Shown here piece after piece: positions 5,893 to 9,434 of a DNA stretch of 9,434 nucleotides (positions are counted from its first letter, which is position 1; each line of letters opens with the position of its first letter). Origin of the DNA: a bacterium (lineage in GTDB: Bacteria; Planctomycetota; J058; JAJDCP01). The stretch spans positions 1-9,434 of the forward strand of contig JAUIEM010000393.1 in assembly GCA_030428695.1 (NCBI GenBank), in the 5' to 3' direction. The notes under the pieces were generated by a model. That model was given only the letters and a program-made list of their open reading frames with translations, was not told the origin of the DNA and made no database searches. Both the position numbers and the translations under genes were made by a program.

Positions 5893-7167
5893 CGGCTCAT
5901 CGAAACGGAAACGGCGCAGGGAGTCCTCGATCCACTCGCGCTCGAGGGAGTCCTGCGGCTCGAAGGGATAGATCAGGAAGACCAGCCTCGACTCGTTGAG
6001 GAAGGCGTACCACAGCTCGTACTCGTGGACGTCTCCGCGCTCGTAGCCGACGGTGGTCCGCACATAGGAGAGGGCGCTGCCGTCCGGGGCGACCACCGAG
6101 CCTTCGCGCTGCTCGCCGATGTACACGGCGGTCTCGGGCTCGCGCTCGCGGCGCTTCTCGCGGTAGTTCCGGATCTGGCGCGTGCTCTCCCAGCTCAGCT
6201 CGTCGAAGGGGCTCTTCGGGCGCGTGAACACCGACAGGCGCCCGTCGTCGGAGTGGTAGTTGTAGTCGTTGCCGCGCACCATCTGCGCGTCCGGCGCGAG
6301 GCCGAAGGTCATCCCCAGCGCCGGGACGTGCACGTCGACGAGCTGCGGCTTGACCAGCTCCTCGATCTCGCTGGCCGGCCGTGTCCAGCGGCCCACCTGG
6401 CCGTAGCCCGCGGCGAGCACGCACAGGCAGCCGAAGCCGAGCCGGACGGCCCGGCGCAGCTCGGGGCCCTCGTGGGCGAGGGGCACGACGGGCGGGACGA
6501 TCAGCCCGAGCAGAATCCCCGCGATCGCCCCGCCGAGCATGTCCCAGGGCAGCGCGTCGAGGTTCGCGTACAGCTTGACCACGTAGTGCATCAGCGTCAG
6601 GAAGCCGACGAGGAAGAAGAACTGCACGATCAGGCTGACCGCGATCGACCGGGGCAGCCTGCCGAACCAGCGCACCGCATAGCCGAGCCGGCAGCCGATC
6701 AGCCCGGCAATGCCGCCGAACGCGCCCGCGTCGATCATCATCTGCGGCCCGTACTGGGCGGAGAAGAAGCTCGCCGCCATCGCCGAGGCGAGGAAGATGC
6801 CGAACATGCCGAGCCCGCCGAACTGGGTCTCGACGCCGCGCGCCAGACCGCTCAGCCAGAGCAGGGCGAACACCAGGCTGATCACGTCGGAGTGGATGAA
6901 CGGGCAGGTCAGGAAGGCGACGACGTCCTCGCTCCAGTTCGGGCGTCCCCCGAAGGTCAGGAGCACGTCCGAGCGCAGCGTCAGGTACAACTGGCCTTCG
7001 GCAAAGGGGTTGCGTTCGGACAGGGCGGCGGCGGTGAAGATCCCGATCAGGACGAGCATCAAGAGCCAGGCGCACGGCTTCGAACGTTCGGCCTGGGCGG
7101 CGTAGGCAGCGGCGTCCAGAGCCTCCGCGGTCGGAGCAGCGGCAGGATCGGGCGCCGGTGTGTCCAT
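5890..7167 (-). CDS. Rhomboid-fold membrane protein lacking catalytic residues, with extra C-terminal domain
   Basis: The 425-residue product has a cytoplasm-like Ala/Pro-rich N-terminus (1-30), about six or seven membrane segments (roughly 32-50, 85-107, 118-137, 148-167, 173-198, 209-229, 239-256) and a soluble C-terminal part (about 265-425). Residues 90-230 align by eye with rhomboids. 'PFIHSDVISLVFALLWLSG' matches the TM2 H-x5-x4 block, with Glu113 as in the usual 'VE'. 'GAFGGIAGLIG' matches 'GASGAIFGLLG', and 'DMLGGAIAGILLG' matches 'AHLGGLLAGLLLG'. At the catalytic positions the Ser is Phe150, the TM6 His is Met210, and the oxyanion His and Asn are Ser97 and Ala101. It should not be a protease. 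The tail ends 'ELWYAFLNESRLVFLIYPF…WIEDSLRRFRF', resembling PsbP/DcrB-like sheets (weak inference). The start at 7167 has GGGAAG 5 nt upstream. It lies 42 bp after asd and is coupled to dacB. Confidence 0.78.
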   Translation of the reverse strand: MDTPAPDPAAAPTAEALDAAAYAAQAERSKPCAWLLMLVLIGIFTAAALSERNPFAEGQLYLTLRSDVLLTFGGRPNWSEDVVAFLTCPFIHSDVISLVFALLWLSGLARGVETQFGGLGMFGIFLASAMAASFFSAQYGPQMMIDAGAFGGIAGLIGCRLGYAVRWFGRLPRSIAVSLIVQFFFLVGFLTLMHYVVKLYANLDALPWDMLGGAIAGILLGLIVPPVVPLAHEGPELRRAVRLGFGCLCVLAAGYGQVGRWTRPASEIEELVKPQLVDVHVPALGMTFGLAPDAQMVRGNDYNYHSDDGRLSVFTRPKSPFDELSWESTRQIRNYREKRREREPETAVYIGEQREGSVVAPDGSALSYVRTTVGYERGDVHEYELWYAFLNESRLVFLIYPFEPQDSLEREWIEDSLRRFRFDEP

Positions 7168-7209
7168 ATGTGCTTCCCGTCAGCGCCTCCGCGTGCGCTT
7201 CCCTCGCCG

Positions 7210-8217
7210 CTACGTTCCCGCGAGCGCCAGCTCGGCGATCTGCACGGCGTTGCTCGCCGCCCCCTTGCGCAGCTGGTCCATCACCGCCCACAGGGCCAGG
7301 CCCCGAGGATGGGTCGGGTCGCGGCGCACGCGGCCGACGAACACCTCGTCCGTGTCGGCGGCATCGAGCGGGGTCGGGTACGGCTCGGCGGCGGTCGGAT
7401 CGCTGAGCCGCACGCCCGGCGCTTCCGCCAACAGTCGACAGGCGGTCTCGATGTCGAGTGTATCGGCGAATTCGGCGAAGATCGCCAGCGAGTGCGAGCG
7501 CCGCACCGGCACCCGCACGCAGGTCACGGCGATGCGCGCGGCGTCGTGGGCGAGGATCTTGCGGCTCTCGTGGACCATCTTCCACTCTTCGCCGGTGTAG
7601 CCGAGCTCGCCGATGCTGTCGATGCGCGGGACGAGGTTGAAGGCGATGGGATGCGGGAAGGTCGTCGGCGCGGGCCCGTCCTCGCCCGCCGCCCAGGCCC
7701 GGGTCTGCGCCTCGAGCTCGGCGAGCCCGGGGGCGCCGGCCCCCGAGACCGCCTGGTAGGTCGCGATGGTCGCACGCTCGAGGCGCGCGTGGCGGTGCAG
7801 CGGTGCGATCGCGACAACGAAGGCGATGGTCGAGCAGTTCGGGTTGGCGATCAGCCCCCCGTGGCCCTCGAGGGCGTGGGGATTGACCTCGGGCACGACC
7901 AGCGGCACGTCGGGCTCGAGACGGAAGGCCCGCGAGTTGTCGACGACCAGCACGCCAGCGTCGGCGGCGGGCCGCGCGAGGCGCCGGGCGATGTCCTTCG
8001 AGGCGGCGAGCAGGGCGACGTCGAGGTCGGTGGGGAGCTGCTCGCCGAGGACGGTGATCGGGATGTCCTCGCCCTTGAAGCGCACGGTCTTCCCCGCGCT
8101 GCGCGGCGACGCCATCGGCACGAGGGAGCCGACCGGGAAGTCGCGCTCCTCGAGGATCTTCAACATCTCGCTGCCGACGGCTCCGGTCGCTCCGACGACC
8201 GCGACGCGCAATCCCAT
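7210..8217 (-). CDS. asd: Aspartate-semialdehyde dehydrogenase
   Basis: This 335-residue cytoplasmic enzyme reduces L-4-aspartyl phosphate to L-aspartate 4-semialdehyde with NADPH, the branch-point step to lysine/diaminopimelate, threonine and methionine. The N-terminal Rossmann motif is 'VAVVGATGAVGSEML' (5-19). 'PMASPRSAGKTV' contacts NADP. 'VVDNSRAFR' (91-99) follows. 'NPNCST' (125-130) holds the catalytic Cys128. 'YQAVSGAG' (154-161) gives the substrate-contacting Gln155. 'EEWKM' (210-214) and 'RVPVRRSHS' (235-243) give the substrate-binding Arg and the general acid/base His242. 'DEVFVGRVRRD' near the end is also family-typical. Length matches the bacterial family. The start at 8217 has AGGAGG 4 nt upstream, the strongest ribosome-binding site in the window. 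In this setting its diaminopimelate output fits peptidoglycan synthesis alongside dacB. No key residue is missing. Confidence 0.97.
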   Translation of the reverse strand: MGLRVAVVGATGAVGSEMLKILEERDFPVGSLVPMASPRSAGKTVRFKGEDIPITVLGEQLPTDLDVALLAASKDIARRLARPAADAGVLVVDNSRAFRLEPDVPLVVPEVNPHALEGHGGLIANPNCSTIAFVVAIAPLHRHARLERATIATYQAVSGAGAPGLAELEAQTRAWAAGEDGPAPTTFPHPIAFNLVPRIDSIGELGYTGEEWKMVHESRKILAHDAARIAVTCVRVPVRRSHSLAIFAEFADTLDIETACRLLAEAPGVRLSDPTAAEPYPTPLDAADTDEVFVGRVRRDPTHPRGLALWAVMDQLRKGAASNAVQIAELALAGT

Positions 8218-8252
8218 GGTCCCTCCTCCACCCTCTGCGGGTGTGCTCTTGC

Positions 8253-8282
8253 AGTGTAAGGGATTCGGCGGACAGCCCGCAA
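8253..8282 (-). promoter_or_regulatory. Candidate promoter for asd and downstream genes
   Basis: On the minus strand TTGCGG (8277-8282) and TACACT (8253-8258) are 18 bp apart in the 73-bp gap between kdsD and asd. The -10 matches four of six consensus bases and the -35 three. The leader would be about 30 nt. asd and the three genes after it may thus be transcribed partly independently of kdsD. Confidence 0.35.
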
Positions 8283-8290
8283 GCTCGCGG

Positions 8291-9280
8291 CTAGCCGGGG
8301 GATGGGAACTCTTTCGGGCTGACGTCGACCTTCAACAGATCCTGGATGTCGACCATGCCGATCAGCCGGTTCCCCGCATCGACGACCGGGATTTCGTCGA
8401 CCTCGCGGCTGCGCATCAGGTAGAAGACCTCGGCGAGCAGGCTGCCCTTGACGACGCGCTTGGGGTTCTTCGCCGCCACCTCGCCGACGGGGGAGCGCAG
8501 CAGGTTCGCGTCCTTGCACAAGAGGCGGCGCAGGTCGCCGTCGGTGAAGATCCCGAGCAGGTGGCCGTCGTCGTCGACGATGCACACCGCCGACAGCCGC
8601 GAGTTCTTCTTGACCCCGCGCTGGATCAGGTCGAGCAGGATCTCGTCCGGCGAGGCGGTCCACAGCTGGTTGGCCGGCCGCATCACCTCCTCGGCGACCA
8701 GCATCGAGCGTCCGAGGGTGCCGGCCGGGTGGTTGAGCGCGTACTGCTCCTTGCTGAAGCCGCGCGCCTTGAGCACGGTCAGCGCCAGGGCGTCGCCGAG
8801 CACGAGCATCGCGGTCGTCGTCGAGCTCGGCGCGAGGTTGAGCGGGCAGGCCTCGGAGATGTCGCCGATGTGCAGGACGAAGTTCGCGTGGCGGGCCATC
8901 GTCGAGCCGCGGCGTCCGGTGATCGCGATCAGGGTCGCGCCGATCTTCTTGATCGTCGGCAGCAGCCGCAGCACCTCGGCGGTCTCGCCGGAGTTGCTGA
9001 GGAGGATGACCAGGTCGTCGCTGTGGATGCGGCCGAGGTCGCCGTGGACCGCTTCAGCCGGGTGGATGAAGTGGGACGGCGTGCCGGTGCTGGCGAGGGT
9101 GGCGGAGATCTTGCTGCCGATCAGGCCCGACTTGCCCATGCCCGAGACCAGCACCCGGCCCCTGCAGGCGAGGATCTGCTCGACCGCGTGGGCGAAGCCC
9201 TCGTCGACGGCCGCGATCGTCAGCTCGAGGGACTGCATCTCCTCGCGGATGATGCTGCGCCCTTCTTCCTGGTAGTCCAT
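8291..9280 (-). CDS. kdsD: Arabinose-5-phosphate isomerase (KdsD/KpsF type, SIS plus two CBS domains)
   Basis: The 329-residue cytoplasmic enzyme converts D-ribulose 5-phosphate to D-arabinose 5-phosphate, the first step of Kdo synthesis for LPS inner core. The SIS domain (about 25-185) has 'VSGMGKSGLIGSKISATLASTGTPS' with Lys50, 'EAVHGDLG' with His79, 'SNSGETAEVLRLLP' with Glu102, 'ISEACPLNLAPSSTTTAMLVLGDALA' with Glu143, and 'NHPAGTLG' with His184. Lys50, Glu102, Glu143 and His184 correspond at a constant offset to the residues recalled as catalytic in E. coli KdsD (K59, E111, E152, H193). Two CBS domains follow, about 197-255 ('VCIVDDDGHLLGIFTDGDLRR') and 265-320 ('IPVVDAGNRLIGMVDIQDLL'), probably regulatory. 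The start at 9280 has GAGGAG (9286-9291) 5 nt upstream. The gene implies a Kdo-containing outer membrane. KpsF/GutQ paralogues share this architecture and cannot be separated by sequence alone; no capsule or glucitol genes are visible here. Confidence 0.94.
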   Translation of the reverse strand: MDYQEEGRSIIREEMQSLELTIAAVDEGFAHAVEQILACRGRVLVSGMGKSGLIGSKISATLASTGTPSHFIHPAEAVHGDLGRIHSDDLVILLSNSGETAEVLRLLPTIKKIGATLIAITGRRGSTMARHANFVLHIGDISEACPLNLAPSSTTTAMLVLGDALALTVLKARGFSKEQYALNHPAGTLGRSMLVAEEVMRPANQLWTASPDEILLDLIQRGVKKNSRLSAVCIVDDDGHLLGIFTDGDLRRLLCKDANLLRSPVGEVAAKNPKRVVKGSLLAEVFYLMRSREVDEIPVVDAGNRLIGMVDIQDLLKVDVSPKEFPSPG

Positions 9281-9294
9281 GCCCGCTCCTCGCT

Positions 9295-9406
9295 GCCGGG
9301 GCGGAAGCCCGGCGTGCGCCGCCTTACAGACCTCAGCAGAAGCTCTCTCCCGCGAAGCGAGGAGGGTGGTCCCAAACGAAGGACGGGAGGGGGTGAACCC
9401 CTCCCC
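9295..9406. repeat. Cluster of three hairpins upstream of kdsD, possible REP-like element
   Basis: Three inverted repeats lie within 112 bp. GCCGGG/CCCGGC (9295-9313) has a 7-nt loop. CTCCCGCGAAGCGAGGAG (9347-9364) is an imperfect stem with a wobble pair and a bulge. GGGAGGGG/CCCCTCCC (9385-9405) has a perfect 8-bp stem and loop GTGAA. The last is followed by CCTACA, so read on the minus strand the element begins TGTAGGGG. TGTAGGGG leading into a GC hairpin is a layout I associate with dispersed intergenic palindromes in several GC-rich phyla (from memory, not checked). It may instead be a terminator for an upstream gene or a structured kdsD leader. No clear kdsD promoter is visible in the 154 bp. 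Confidence 0.45.
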
Positions 9407-9434
9407 TACATGGGCGTCAAACGACAGCTCGATG

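Noticed and set aside
3849..5999. 716-codon plus-strand open frame over usp and dacB
   Set aside because: It is a shadow of two minus-strand genes whose active-site motifs are unambiguous.
5305..8259. Very long plus-strand open frame (984 codons) across dacB, the rhomboid-like gene and asd
   Set aside because: It is antisense to three well-supported genes and its translation is low-complexity Arg/Ala/Gly/Asp-rich sequence with no domains; GC-rich DNA has few stop codons in such frames.
9410..9434. ATG near the right edge that could begin a divergent plus-strand gene ('MGVKRQLD')
   Set aside because: Only eight codons are visible and there is no well-placed ribosome-binding site.
1..9434. 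CRISPR arrays, tRNA/rRNA genes, insertion sequences, attachment sites
   Set aside because: No regularly spaced direct repeats, tRNA-like cloverleaf, rRNA sequence, transposase or integrase motif was seen on either strand.

Overview
The window is GC-rich DNA from a diderm (outer-membrane) bacterium. The best evidence is a kdsD-type arabinose-5-phosphate isomerase, which feeds Kdo/LPS synthesis, beside a periplasmic PBP4-type D,D-peptidase and a lipoprotein. There is no plasmid, phage, transposon, tRNA, rRNA or CRISPR signature. The style of the unknown lipoprotein and the small membrane protein would fit Planctomycetota or a similar GC-rich phylum, but that is only an impression and the sequence does not prove it.

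Left part (1-2161, mostly + strand): a peptidoglycan-binding plus C39-like cysteine peptidase gene (8-874) is followed by about 690 bp without an intact gene. This gap holds, on the minus strand, the N-terminus and the first conserved block of a GGDEF (diguanylate cyclase) protein. The rest of that domain is not recognisable, so it looks like a broken gene. The same gap carries a 12-bp palindrome, an inverted repeat and a candidate promoter upstream of a small lipoprotein gene (1565-2110), which ends at a strong GC hairpin (2135-2161).

Middle (2176-3665): two divergent genes share a 92-bp spacer. One encodes a two-TM protein of unknown function (minus), the other a fatty acid hydroxylase/sterol desaturase-family di-iron membrane enzyme (plus). 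The latter converges on the next block across a 32-bp gap with a short hairpin.

Right part (3698-9280, all minus strand, read right to left): kdsD, asd (aspartate-semialdehyde dehydrogenase), a rhomboid-fold membrane protein with an extra C-terminal soluble domain, dacB (PBP4/S13 D-Ala-D-Ala carboxypeptidase) and a two-domain universal stress protein. asd has its own strong Shine-Dalgarno and a possible promoter. The last three are tightly packed: the dacB ribosome-binding site overlaps the rhomboid stop codon, and the usp ribosome-binding site lies in the last two dacB codons. The theme is cell envelope: Kdo for LPS, aspartate semialdehyde for diaminopimelate and lysine, and peptidoglycan trimming.

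The most unusual protein is the rhomboid homologue. It keeps the rhomboid framework, but every catalytic position I can align (Ser, His, oxyanion His and Asn) is replaced, so it should be a pseudoprotease. Upstream of kdsD, at the right edge, is a cluster of hairpins that may be a dispersed REP-like element.
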